The notes below the pieces were generated by a model. That model was not told the DNA's origin, did no database searches, and was given only the letters and a program-made list of their open reading frames with translations. 64,000 bases of DNA, from NCBI RefSeq assembly GCF_900104215.1, contig NZ_FMXO01000008.1, positions 1 through 64,000 of the forward strand. Direction: 5' to 3'. The stretch comes from Desulfonatronum thiosulfatophilum (GTDB lineage: Bacteria; Desulfobacterota; Desulfovibrionia; Desulfovibrionales; Desulfonatronaceae). Of the stretch, positions 35,828 to 43,541 are shown piece after piece. Each line of letters starts with the position of its first letter. The stretch's first letter is position 1. A program made the translations under genes and the position numbers.

Positions 35828-37690
35828 ATGAAGGAGGTGAAAGCTAAGGTCGCGGTCATGCGGCCCCTGATTCTCGTCTCCGCGCCCTGGGCGCTGTACA
35901 ACAGGCCTTCCATCCAGCTCGGGGCGCTCAAAGCCCATCTGCGGCAATGCTTTCCGGACCTGCCCGTTCGGGCCGAGCATTTTCATCTCCAGGCCGCGGC
36001 GCATATCGGTTATCCTTTGTATCAAGCCGTTTCGGAGCGGACCTGGATCGCGGAATGCGTTGCCGCGGCGCTGCTGTTTCCGGAGCAGGCTCCCCGCATC
36101 GAGCAGCTTTTCGCGCGGGAAAGCCGGCAGAGTAGGGTGGTGCGCCAGGCTGGACTGCCGTTATTGACCTCTGCTCTGGAAGATGCCTGTGATCGCTTCA
36201 TCGACGGCATTTGCTGGGGTGACCATGGTCTGGCCGGGTTCAGCGTCTCCCTTTGTCAGTTGACCGCTTCCCTGTACCTGATCCGTCGCATCAAGGCGCG
36301 TTTTCCGGCCCTGACCGTGGTGGTGGGCGGCTCCACCTTTTCCGGGGAATCTTTTGAAACCCTGACCGGTCTGTTTCCGGAAATCAATCACTTGATCCGC
36401 GGAGAGGGCGAGACGGCTCTGGCCGATTTGGCGGATGCCGTGTGCCGCAACGGTGCGGCACCGGACGAAAGTCCCCTTGAACATCACCAGGTTTGTCAGA
36501 TTCAGGATCTGGACAGCCTGCCCGCGCCGGATTTCGACGAATATTTCGCGTTGCTCCAAAGCCTGGCGCGGGAGAAGCGTTTCTTCCCCGTGCTGCCGGT
36601 GGAAGCCTCCAGGGGCTGCTGGTGGCAAAAAACCGTTGATGACTCGTCGGCACGGGGCTGCGCTTTCTGCAACCTGAATCTGCAGTGGCGGGGATATCGC
36701 GCCAAGTCGGCGGGAAAAATCGTCGCGGAGATCGAACACCTGAGCGACCGGCACAAGGTGCTGGCCTTCTCCTTCATGGACAATCTGCTGCCGCGCAAGG
36801 GAGCAGGGGAGCTGTTCGTCTCCCTGGCCGACAGCGGAAAGCAGTACCGGCTGTTCGGAGAGATCCGCGCGGATACGCCCGCGAACATGCTGGCGGCCAT
36901 GCGCCGGGTCGGGATGCGGGAGCTGCAGGTGGGCGTCGAGGCGCTGAGCAGCAGGCTGCTGGCCAGGATGAACAAGGGCTCCAGCGCACTGGACAATATC
37001 GAGATGATGCGCCATTGCGAAGCTCTGGGCATGCATCACGGCGGCAATCTTTTGATGAGTTTTCCCGGCAGCACCGCTGAGGAGATCCGGGAGACCCTGG
37101 ACAATCTGGAATATGCCGCGCATTTTCGCCCCCTGAAGCCGGTTTCCTTCTGGCTGGGCCTGGAGAGCCCGGTGTTTCAACGGCCCGATCAATACGGCAT
37201 CCGGCTGACGGGCAATGATCCGCGCTGGAGCGCCCTGTTCCCGGCGTCCGTGATCGAGGGCATGCGGCTGATGATCCAGGGCTACTCCGGAAGTCGGGGA
37301 GCGCAGCGCAGGATGTGGGCGCCCGTGGCGGCCAGGGTGCAGCAATGGAGCAGGGAGTACGACATGCTGATGCGCGGACCTGATCCGGAACCGGTTCTGG
37401 GATATCAGGACGGCAGGGACTTCCTGATCATCACCCAGAGAAAGGCCCATGGCACAAGCGCGGTTCACCGCCTGCCCCAGGCCTCGCGCCAGGTCTATCT
37501 GTTCTGCCGCACCAGTCGATCCCGGGAGCAAATCCAGGCCCGGTTTCCCCGGTTGCCGGCGGACAAGCTGGAAAATTTTCTGCGCATGATGCTGGACAAG
37601 CGCCTGATGTTCGAGGAAGGTGATCGATTTCTCAGTCTGGCCGTGCCTTTGGAACGCGGGGCAGAAAGCCCTTTGTTCGAAGTGCCGTAA
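35828..37690 (+). CDS. B12-binding radical SAM enzyme, RiPP-maturase-like C-methyltransferase family
   Basis: 620 residues. About 1-220 is a cobalamin-binding-like domain (VSAPWALYNRPSIQLGALKAHL at its start, VVVGGSTFSG near 165-173). The radical SAM core follows, with cysteines C264, C278 and C281. Its SRGCWWQK-x8-GCAFCNLN pattern resembles the CWW..CxFC form of peptide-modifying C-methyltransferases often annotated as bacteriocin (RiPP) maturation enzymes. Eight extra residues sit between the first and second Cys. It then has FMDNLLP and a C-terminal domain of about 150 residues. ATG 35828 lacks a well-spaced ribosome site; a GGAGGTGA lies just inside the frame. It starts 71 bases after pepA. 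No precursor peptide gene was seen, so the substrate is unknown. Confidence 0.8.
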   Translation: MKEVKAKVAVMRPLILVSAPWALYNRPSIQLGALKAHLRQCFPDLPVRAEHFHLQAAAHIGYPLYQAVSERTWIAECVAAALLFPEQAPRIEQLFARESRQSRVVRQAGLPLLTSALEDACDRFIDGICWGDHGLAGFSVSLCQLTASLYLIRRIKARFPALTVVVGGSTFSGESFETLTGLFPEINHLIRGEGETALADLADAVCRNGAAPDESPLEHHQVCQIQDLDSLPAPDFDEYFALLQSLAREKRFFPVLPVEASRGCWWQKTVDDSSARGCAFCNLNLQWRGYRAKSAGKIVAEIEHLSDRHKVLAFSFMDNLLPRKGAGELFVSLADSGKQYRLFGEIRADTPANMLAAMRRVGMRELQVGVEALSSRLLARMNKGSSALDNIEMMRHCEALGMHHGGNLLMSFPGSTAEEIRETLDNLEYAAHFRPLKPVSFWLGLESPVFQRPDQYGIRLTGNDPRWSALFPASVIEGMRLMIQGYSGSRGAQRRMWAPVAARVQQWSREYDMLMRGPDPEPVLGYQDGRDFLIITQRKAHGTSAVHRLPQASRQVYLFCRTSRSREQIQARFPRLPADKLENFLRMMLDKRLMFEEGDRFLSLAVPLERGAESPLFEVP

Positions 37691-37713
37691 TATCATTCAC
37701 GTTGAGGATTGCT

Positions 37714-38655
37714 TTGGATACTTTTAAAATACTTGTTACCGGCGCCAACGGATTCGTGGGACGGGCTCTTTGTCCCGCGCTGCGTGCGCAGGGCCATGTG
37801 GTACGGGAGGCCGTTCGCGCCGAGGGCGGGACCGATCAGGTCGCGGTGGGCGAGATCGACGGACAAACCGATTGGTCTGAGGCTTTGCCGGAGATGGAAA
37901 TCGTCGTGCACCTGGCGGGGCGGGCTCACATGACCGGGGACCGGGCCCAGGCGTTCAGCGCCTATCGCCGCGTCAACTTGGAAGGCACGGAGAACCTGGC
38001 CCGACAGGCCGCGAAACGTGGAGTTCGCCGCCTCGTTTTCGTCAGTTCGGTCAAGGTCAACGGCGAAGAAACCCATGGCCGACCCTTTACCGAAGACGAT
38101 CCGTCCAACCCGGAGGACCCCTATGGGATCACCAAATGGGAGGCCGAACAGGCCCTGGCCGAGGTGGCCGCAGAGACCGGGCTGGAAACGACGGTGTTGC
38201 GTCCGCCTCTCGTGCACGGCCCCGGGGTGAAGGGCAATCTCTTGCGCCTGCTGCAGGGCATTCAACAGAATCGCCCATTTCCCCTGGGGGCGGTGGTGAA
38301 CAAGCGCAGCCTGATCGGGGTGGACAATTTATGTTCCGCTCTATGCCTGTGCGTTGCCCATCCCGCAACCGGAACCTATCTCGTTTCGGATTCGGAATCG
38401 ATTTCTTCTCCGGAACTTGTCCGCACTTTAGCCAAGGCCATGGGCCGTCAGGTTCGCCAGTTCGCCGTGCCGGTGCCCTTGATGGAACTGGCAGCCAAGG
38501 TCATCAAACGCAAATCGGAATTCCGCCGCCTGACCGGTTCCCTGGAGGTGGATGCGGGCAAGATCCAGCGCGAAATGGGCTGGTCCCCCTCCAAAAGCCT
38601 GCACGACGGACTGAATGACATGGTTCGGTGGTACATGGATTCCTGTTCGAACTAA
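37714..38655 (+). CDS. NAD-dependent epimerase/dehydratase (extended SDR)
   Basis: 313 residues. It has the Rossmann start TGANGFVGRAL and the catalytic Ser/Tyr/Lys set in VFVSSVKVNG and DPYGITKWEAE (Y-x3-K). It belongs to the nucleotide-sugar 4-epimerase/dehydratase group, like WbpV-type proteins of O-antigen clusters. The start is TTG 37714 with TTGAGG upstream; TTG 37702 is possible. The remains of a WbpL/WecA-type glycosyl-phosphate transferase lie 6 bases downstream. This adjacency supports a role in making the first sugar of a surface glycan. Substrate specificity is not readable from sequence. Confidence 0.9.
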   Translation: MDTFKILVTGANGFVGRALCPALRAQGHVVREAVRAEGGTDQVAVGEIDGQTDWSEALPEMEIVVHLAGRAHMTGDRAQAFSAYRRVNLEGTENLARQAAKRGVRRLVFVSSVKVNGEETHGRPFTEDDPSNPEDPYGITKWEAEQALAEVAAETGLETTVLRPPLVHGPGVKGNLLRLLQGIQQNRPFPLGAVVNKRSLIGVDNLCSALCLCVAHPATGTYLVSDSESISSPELVRTLAKAMGRQVRQFAVPVPLMELAAKVIKRKSEFRRLTGSLEVDAGKIQREMGWSPSKSLHDGLNDMVRWYMDSCSN

Positions 38656-38661
38656 TCCAGC

Positions 38662-38850
38662 ATGTTCCCGGCCGCCGAACATCTCCATCTTGCCCTGCTT
38701 CTGCTGATCGCTTTCGGCGTCAGTGCCGGGTTGACCGCCTGTCTGGGCGTCCTCACGCATCCGGATCTGCATTCTGGACGATTTCAGTGAACGCTCCCTG
38801 CATCATTCGCCAGTATCCCGGCCGGAGGCCTGACCACCCTCGGCAGCATA
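38662..38850 (+). pseudogene. Frameshifted, truncated WbpL/WecA-type sugar-phosphate transferase
   Basis: The reading frame opens with ATG 38662 and encodes a membrane-like N-terminus (HLALLLLIAFGVSAGLTACL) but stops at TGA 38788-38790. In the next frame the sequence continues as ILDDFSERSLHHSPVSR (about 38771-38820). Back in the first frame it continues as PAGGLTTLGSI (about 38818-38850). Together they rebuild the conserved start of the polyprenyl-phosphate sugar transferase family, whose loop reads roughly LD-x-PNERSLH-x-x-P-x-PR-x-GG. At least two indels break it. The rest of the gene (about 300 codons) is absent and an inverted-repeat element begins at 38893. It follows the epimerase by 6 bases, as an intact partner would. 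Confidence 0.7.
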
Positions 38851-38892
38851 ACGGAACAATTACTTTTTCCTCGAGATAAACGGAAATCTAAC

Positions 38893-39031
38893 GTAACTAT
38901 TCAGCACATCCTGGTCTATCGTCAGCACTGGATTCCGGCTTTGCCGGAATGACTTAGCTTAAGGATCATTTTCAGTCTTACCGGCGAAAGTCGGTATCCA
39001 AGTTGTTTTTTAATCATGCTGAATAGTTGCA
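38893..39031. repeat. Miniature inverted-repeat element, copy 2
   Basis: Terminal inverted repeats are gtaactattcagca (38893-38906) and tgctgaatagttgc (39017-39030), a near-perfect match. Inside is a ggattccggctttgccggaatgac-like hairpin (38929-38952) and a second one around accggcgaaagtcggtat (38980-38998). The design is the same as at 507-680 and 40551-40716, but the internal sequence is more diverged. It sits between the transferase pseudogene and the thioesterase start. Confidence 0.8.
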
Positions 39032-39049
39032 ATTTGACAAGGAAACATA

Positions 39050-39478
39050 ATGAAACCATACGATTTCACGCTGGAAATGGCCGTGCGGGATTACGAATGC
39101 GACATGCAAGGGATCGTGAACAATGCCGTGTACCAGAATTATCTGGAACACGCCCGGCACGAGTGCATGAAAAAGGTGGGCATTGACTTCAAAAGCTACA
39201 CCTTGATGGGCATCTATTTTGTCGTGGTTCGGGCGGAAATTGACTATAAAAGCGCCCTGACCAGCGGCGATGCCTTTGTCGTCGGCCTGAACCTGATCAA
39301 GGAAACACGGCTGCGCATGGTGTTTTACCAAGAGATACATCGCCTCTCGGACGACAAGCTGATCCTCAAGGCCAAGATAACCGCGACCGCTCTGAACCAG
39401 CAGGGCAAACCCGAAATTCCCAAGGAAGTGGACGCCATCCTCAAAAAACATTTTTTGGGAGCAATTGCACGGCAGTAG
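39050..39478 (+). CDS. Acyl-CoA thioesterase, hotdog fold (YbgC/FadM type)
   Basis: 142 residues, a single hotdog domain. The motif VRDYECDMQGIVNNAVYQNYLEHAR is the 4-hydroxybenzoyl-CoA/YbgC thioesterase signature, in which an Asp and the following G-x-V-x(N/H) turn form the active site. Here the catalytic Asp is in the ECDMQGIV segment. It probably hydrolyses short- or medium-chain acyl-CoA. ATG 39050 has AAGGAA upstream. It is isolated, with repeat elements on both sides, and does not appear to be in an operon with the ExbB-like gene, which is on the other strand. Confidence 0.9.
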   Translation: MKPYDFTLEMAVRDYECDMQGIVNNAVYQNYLEHARHECMKKVGIDFKSYTLMGIYFVVVRAEIDYKSALTSGDAFVVGLNLIKETRLRMVFYQEIHRLSDDKLILKAKITATALNQQGKPEIPKEVDAILKKHFLGAIARQ

Positions 39479-39488
39479 GCTTGGCTTG

Positions 39489-39595
39489 CGGTAACTATTC
39501 AAAAGAAATGTGGCAAGCATTGCCTGGATGCCCGCCATCGCAGGCATGATGTAATTGGAAAGATCTTCAGAAAAACTTTGTCTGAATTTGCATGA
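39489..39595. repeat. Possible decayed inverted-repeat element
   Basis: Starts ggtaactattcaaaag, like the left end of the miniature element. A ggatgcccgccatcgcaggc segment at 39520-39539 resembles the inner hairpin module. The right end (tctgaatttgca near 39580-39591) is only weakly similar to the terminal repeat. It may be a degraded copy. Confidence 0.35.
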
Positions 39596-39639
39596 CGTAT
39601 TGATGTTCGGGAGGATACAGGCTGTGAGAGTGGAGGCGG

Positions 39640-40389
39640 TTAGGAGTCTCCAGCCGGGCGGCTTTTCACGAGTGTGGTCGCCGTGCGCCGTGCCTGGAGC
39701 TCTCGAACCTGCTGTTGATGGAGGTCGGCTTTGATGAGTTTCAGAAGCAGTTGGGCAAAGTAGGTTAGGTTGCGTTGCAGTTCTCCCAGACGGCTCAGAA
39801 AGTAGTTGTAGAAGAGGGTCGCCGGAATGGCCACCAGCAAGCCGACAATTGTCGTACCCAAAGCTTCGCCCAGCCCCTGCCCCACGACCATCAGGTTGGC
39901 GGCGCGACTCATGTTTCCGAAGCCCTGGAACGAGTGGAATATGCCCCATACCGTCCCGAACAGGCCCATCAAGGGTGCCGCATTGGCGCAGACGCCCAGA
40001 AACGCGGTAGGCCTGAAAGATTTTCCCGCCTGACGTCCCACCTCATCCCGGAGCGTGTGCCGCAAGTTGTCCAGGATGATTTGCGTCCGTTCCCCTTGCG
40101 GCAGACTCAGACCCCGCAGTTCCTGGTACTCGTCATACCCGGCTTGCGCGACCTTTCGGGTGACGGCGCCGGGAGTGGGGGTCAGATTCAGAAATGCGGT
40201 CTGGAGCTCCTTGGCCTCTTGCAGTGACTCCGTATCTTCGGCAACAATCTTGAGCAACCGCCGGAACTGCATCAATTTGGCAAACGCCAACCCCCAGCAG
40301 ATCACGGACATGGCCGCCAGAAGGATGTACATTACCTGAATAATGAGTGATGCGTTGAGAAATATCTGCAGGTAATTCGTGCCGGGCAT
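39640..40389 (-). CDS. MotA/TolQ/ExbB-family proton-channel protein, solitary
   Basis: 249 residues with three membrane segments (about 14-36, 128-152 and 172-195) and the family core NAAPLMGLFGTVWGIFHSF followed by GLGEALGTTIVGLLVAIPA. The cytoplasmic region between TM1 and TM2 is helical and charged. ExbB/TolQ subunits form a pentameric channel with ExbD/TolR and use the proton gradient to energise outer-membrane processes. Here no exbD/tolR gene lies beside it, and the gene is framed by repeat elements, so the partner is elsewhere or lost. The N-terminus begins with a short polar stretch, and the start at 40389 lacks a strong ribosome site. Confidence 0.88.
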   Translation of the reverse strand: MPGTNYLQIFLNASLIIQVMYILLAAMSVICWGLAFAKLMQFRRLLKIVAEDTESLQEAKELQTAFLNLTPTPGAVTRKVAQAGYDEYQELRGLSLPQGERTQIILDNLRHTLRDEVGRQAGKSFRPTAFLGVCANAAPLMGLFGTVWGIFHSFQGFGNMSRAANLMVVGQGLGEALGTTIVGLLVAIPATLFYNYFLSRLGELQRNLTYFAQLLLKLIKADLHQQQVRELQARRTATTLVKSRPAGDS

Positions 40390-40550
40390 TGGTGGGGACT
40401 CTCAAAAGGGGATAAGGTGTACCATCAGGTGGAGTCAGCATGTGCATGTCCGCGCTGGACTTTGCGGCGAACTTACCGGTCAAGCTTATGGAAATCAATC
40501 ACGAATTGATTGCAGCTCAATACGACGGATCGTTGAAATAGTGACAATTT

Positions 40551-40716
40551 GTAACTGCTCAGCTCATTCGAGTAAAAGCGGACTGGATACCTGCCTTCGC
40601 GGGCATGACTGACCCGGAGACGGCTTTAGAAACAAGTCATCCCGGCGAAGGCGGGAATCCACATCTTGCCGTAAGCTTTTGAATGGTAACGCTCCAGTTC
40701 TCAAGCTGAGTAGTAC
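40551..40716. repeat. Miniature inverted-repeat element, copy 3
   Basis: Ends are gtaactgctcagct (40551-40564) and agctgagtagta (40704-40715). Internal modules ggatacctgccttcgcgggc (near 40584) and atcccggcgaaggcgggaat (near 40638) are reverse-complementary hairpins. It is similar to copy 1 across its length (shared gtaaaagcggactggata and gacggcttta blocks). It lies 30 bases upstream of the DUF2867 gene start. Confidence 0.85.
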
Positions 40717-40748
40717 GACAATTTTACCCTTGAACAAGGGAGGTCGTG

Positions 40749-42281
40749 ATGACGAAGCAGCGTGTACTGGTCACCGGAGCAACGGGGTATATCGGTGGTC
40801 GACTAATCAAGAATCTTCTGGAACGGGGGCATGCCGTCACGGCCACGGCTCGTTCACTGGACAAGCTGAGTTGTCGACCCTGGGCCGGTCATGAGCTGGT
40901 TCGTCTGGTCAAGAGCGACGTCCTGGATCAGGCTTCCCTGGAACAGGCCATGCAGGATTGCACAGCGGCCTATTATCTCGTGCATTCCATGCAGCCGGGA
41001 ACCCTGGATTATGCCGACAAGGACAGGACGGCCGCGGCGAACATGGCGCGAGCCGCGGAACGCCAGGGGCTGGAACGGATCATCTATCTGGGCGGGCTGG
41101 GCGACAAGGACGACAAGGAATTGAGCAAGCATCTGCGTTCCCGGCTTGAAGTGGCCAATGTCCTCAGCCAGGGCCGGGTTCCGGTAACCTTCTTCCGCGC
41201 GGCCCAGATCATCGGCGCGGGTAGCGCATCCTTCGAGATTCTCCGCTTTCTGACCGAACGTCTGCCGGTGATGATCACGCCGCGCTGGGTGCATACCGAA
41301 TGTCAGCCCATCGCGGTCTCCAATGTCATCGAATATCTCGCGGGTTGCCTGGATCATCCACGCACGACCGGACAAACCTACGACATCGGAGGTCCGGACA
41401 TCCTGACCTACAAGCAGATGTTCGAGCTCTACGCCCAGGTTGCCGGCCTGCCCAGACGAATCCTGATTCCGGTACCCTGGCTGACCCCGTACCTTTCATC
41501 CTTGTGGATCAACTTTGTTACGCCGATACCCACGGCCCTGGCCAAGCCCCTTGTCCTGGGGCTGCGCAACCGCGTGGTCTGTTCCGAAAATCGCATCCGG
41601 GAGATCATTCCCCAGGAACTTCTGACATGCAGGCAGGCCATCAACGTCGCTTTGCAAAAGGTGCAACAGCTGGACGTGGAAACCTGCTGGAGCGACGCCG
41701 GATTTAAGCCGCCTCCGGAATGGCTGGACTGCGGGGACGCGCCGTATGCCGGCGGAACGTTGCACGGCCTTTCCTATCACATCGATATCGCTGCCAGTCC
41801 CGAAGAAGTTTGGCCCGTGGTCTGCGCGCTGGGTGGAGAGACCGGCTGGTATTACGGCGACTACCTGTGGCGCCTGCGCGGATTCATGGACCGGATGGTC
41901 GGCGGCGTGGGGCTGCGCCGGGGCAGACGCCATCCCACTGAACTCCGGGTCGGCGACGCCCTGGATTTCTGGCGGGTGCTGCAACTGGAGCCGGAACGCC
42001 GGCTGCGTCTGCTGGCGGAAATGAAAGTTCCCGGTGAAGCGCTTCTGGACATTGAACTGCGTCCGGCAGGAACTGCCGGAGAACGGACAGAACTCATCCA
42101 GCGCTCGCGTTTTTTGCCCCATGGGCTATGGGGACTGGCCTACTGGTATGGAACATACCCTCTGCATGTCCTTATCTTCAAAGGCATGCTTCGTAAAATC
42201 GCTCACCAAACGGGTCGTCCGGCAGGCCCCGCAAAACTCATGGACGAGAAACCCACGACAAGCTGCGCCTTGCCCAGATAG
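40749..42281 (+). CDS. NAD(P)-binding SDR with DUF2867 C-terminal domain
   Basis: 510 residues. The N-terminal 290 residues form an atypical extended SDR (VLVTGATGYIGGRLIKNLL, then VLDQASLEQAM, YLVHSM and a FFRAAQIIGAGS segment) like NmrA-type NAD(P)-binding proteins. The C-terminal 170 residues are DUF2867, an SRPBCC-like domain (YHIDIAASPEEVWPVV, TGWYYGDYLWRLRGFMDR). The combination is common and unassigned. ATG 40749 is chosen because GGGAGGT lies 5 bases upstream; GTG 40746 is also in frame. The function is unknown, possibly modification of or binding to a hydrophobic small molecule. It starts just after a repeat element. Confidence 0.88.
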   Translation: MTKQRVLVTGATGYIGGRLIKNLLERGHAVTATARSLDKLSCRPWAGHELVRLVKSDVLDQASLEQAMQDCTAAYYLVHSMQPGTLDYADKDRTAAANMARAAERQGLERIIYLGGLGDKDDKELSKHLRSRLEVANVLSQGRVPVTFFRAAQIIGAGSASFEILRFLTERLPVMITPRWVHTECQPIAVSNVIEYLAGCLDHPRTTGQTYDIGGPDILTYKQMFELYAQVAGLPRRILIPVPWLTPYLSSLWINFVTPIPTALAKPLVLGLRNRVVCSENRIREIIPQELLTCRQAINVALQKVQQLDVETCWSDAGFKPPPEWLDCGDAPYAGGTLHGLSYHIDIAASPEEVWPVVCALGGETGWYYGDYLWRLRGFMDRMVGGVGLRRGRRHPTELRVGDALDFWRVLQLEPERRLRLLAEMKVPGEALLDIELRPAGTAGERTELIQRSRFLPHGLWGLAYWYGTYPLHVLIFKGMLRKIAHQTGRPAGPAKLMDEKPTTSCALPR

Positions 42282-42323
42282 TGATGATGGCGGTGTACCG
42301 CAAATGCCGCAAGGCATTCTCCC

Positions 42324-43541
42324 TCAACCAGGCTTGCGCTTTTTGCGGAATTTGGCCAGCCAGGCGTTGAGGCGCGGCTCCTGGCCCTGGAGTTTCGGTT
42401 CGTAGAATCGGAGCTGAACTTCCGGAGGCAGATAGTCCTGTTCCACCCATCCGTCCGGATAGGCATGCGGATACTTGTAGCCGCGACCGTACCCCCATTC
42501 CTTCTGCAAGGCCGTGGAGGCGTTGCGCAGGTGCATGGGCACGGGATGGGCGCCGTGGGTGCGGATTTCCTTCTGGGCGACCAGATAGGCCGCGTAGGTG
42601 GCGTTGCTCTTGGGAGCCAGGGCCAGATAGACCACGGTCTCGGCCAGGGGAATGAAACCTTCAGGCATGCCCACGAACTCCACGGCCTGCTGGCAGGAGA
42701 CGGTCAGGGACAGGGCCTGGGGATCGGCCAGCCCGACATCCTCGGACGCGGACAGAATCAGGCGGCGACAAATGAAGCGGGGATCTTCGCCGCCTTCCAG
42801 AAGACAGGCGAGGTAGTACAATGCCGCATCCGGATCGCTGCCCCGGATGGACTTGATCAGTGCCGAGGCGAGTTCATAATGGGAATCGCCGTCCCGGTCT
42901 CCGCGCATCACCACTTCCGGCAGGGCCTGACGCAGCTTGTCCGCCGGCCATTTTTCCGGCGGCAGTTCCGCCGTCAACTCCAACAGATTGAACAGCGTTC
43001 TGGCATCACCGTTGGACAAACCGGCCAGAATCTCCAGGCTGGCGTCAGGAATGTCGACCCCAAGGCTTTGGGCTCCGCGTTTGGCCAGCACGGCCAACTC
43101 CCGACGTCCGAGTGGACGCAGGCGCAGGACGTGCATCCGGGAAAGCAGTTGCTTGGTTACGCTGAAAGAGGGATTTTCCGTGGTCGTTGCCAAGAGGGTG
43201 ATTTCTCCGCTTTCCAGGATGGGCAAAAAGAAATCCTGCTGGGCCTTGGAGAAGCGGTGTAATTCATCCAGGACTAGAATTTCCACGTTTTCCAGCTTTT
43301 TGCGCAGATTCGCCAGCCCTACTTCCGGCGCGCTCAGGCGCAGATACGCCTGGTCGCGCGATGTCGCCAAGAGCAGGGCCAAGGTAGATTTGCCGCAGCC
43401 CGGGGGGCCGAACAGCAGCAGGCTCGGCATTCTTTTGGCCTGAAACAGGGCCTGCAGTCGGTCGCGAAGATGGTCCTGACCGACAAAGTCATCGAGAATG
43501 GTGGGCCGAATGGCCGCGGCCAATGGCTGACGATACGTCAT
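42324..43541 (-). CDS. rarA: Replication-associated recombination protein A (AAA+)
   Basis: 405-residue clamp-loader-related ATPase that acts at stalled replication forks. Walker A is G45-PPGCGKST-53, Walker B is LVLDEL near 90-94, and sensor I is in LLATTTENPSF. The C-terminal part has the MgsA/RarA signature IKSIRGSDPDAALYYLA and the RRLILSASEDVGLADP helix. The start overlaps the stop of the upstream zinc-ribbon gene by 4 bases (ATGA), so the two are translationally coupled. It ends 43 bases from the convergent DUF2867 gene. Confidence 0.95.
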   Translation of the reverse strand: MTYRQPLAAAIRPTILDDFVGQDHLRDRLQALFQAKRMPSLLLFGPPGCGKSTLALLLATSRDQAYLRLSAPEVGLANLRKKLENVEILVLDELHRFSKAQQDFFLPILESGEITLLATTTENPSFSVTKQLLSRMHVLRLRPLGRRELAVLAKRGAQSLGVDIPDASLEILAGLSNGDARTLFNLLELTAELPPEKWPADKLRQALPEVVMRGDRDGDSHYELASALIKSIRGSDPDAALYYLACLLEGGEDPRFICRRLILSASEDVGLADPQALSLTVSCQQAVEFVGMPEGFIPLAETVVYLALAPKSNATYAAYLVAQKEIRTHGAHPVPMHLRNASTALQKEWGYGRGYKYPHAYPDGWVEQDYLPPEVQLRFYEPKLQGQEPRLNAWLAKFRKKRKPG

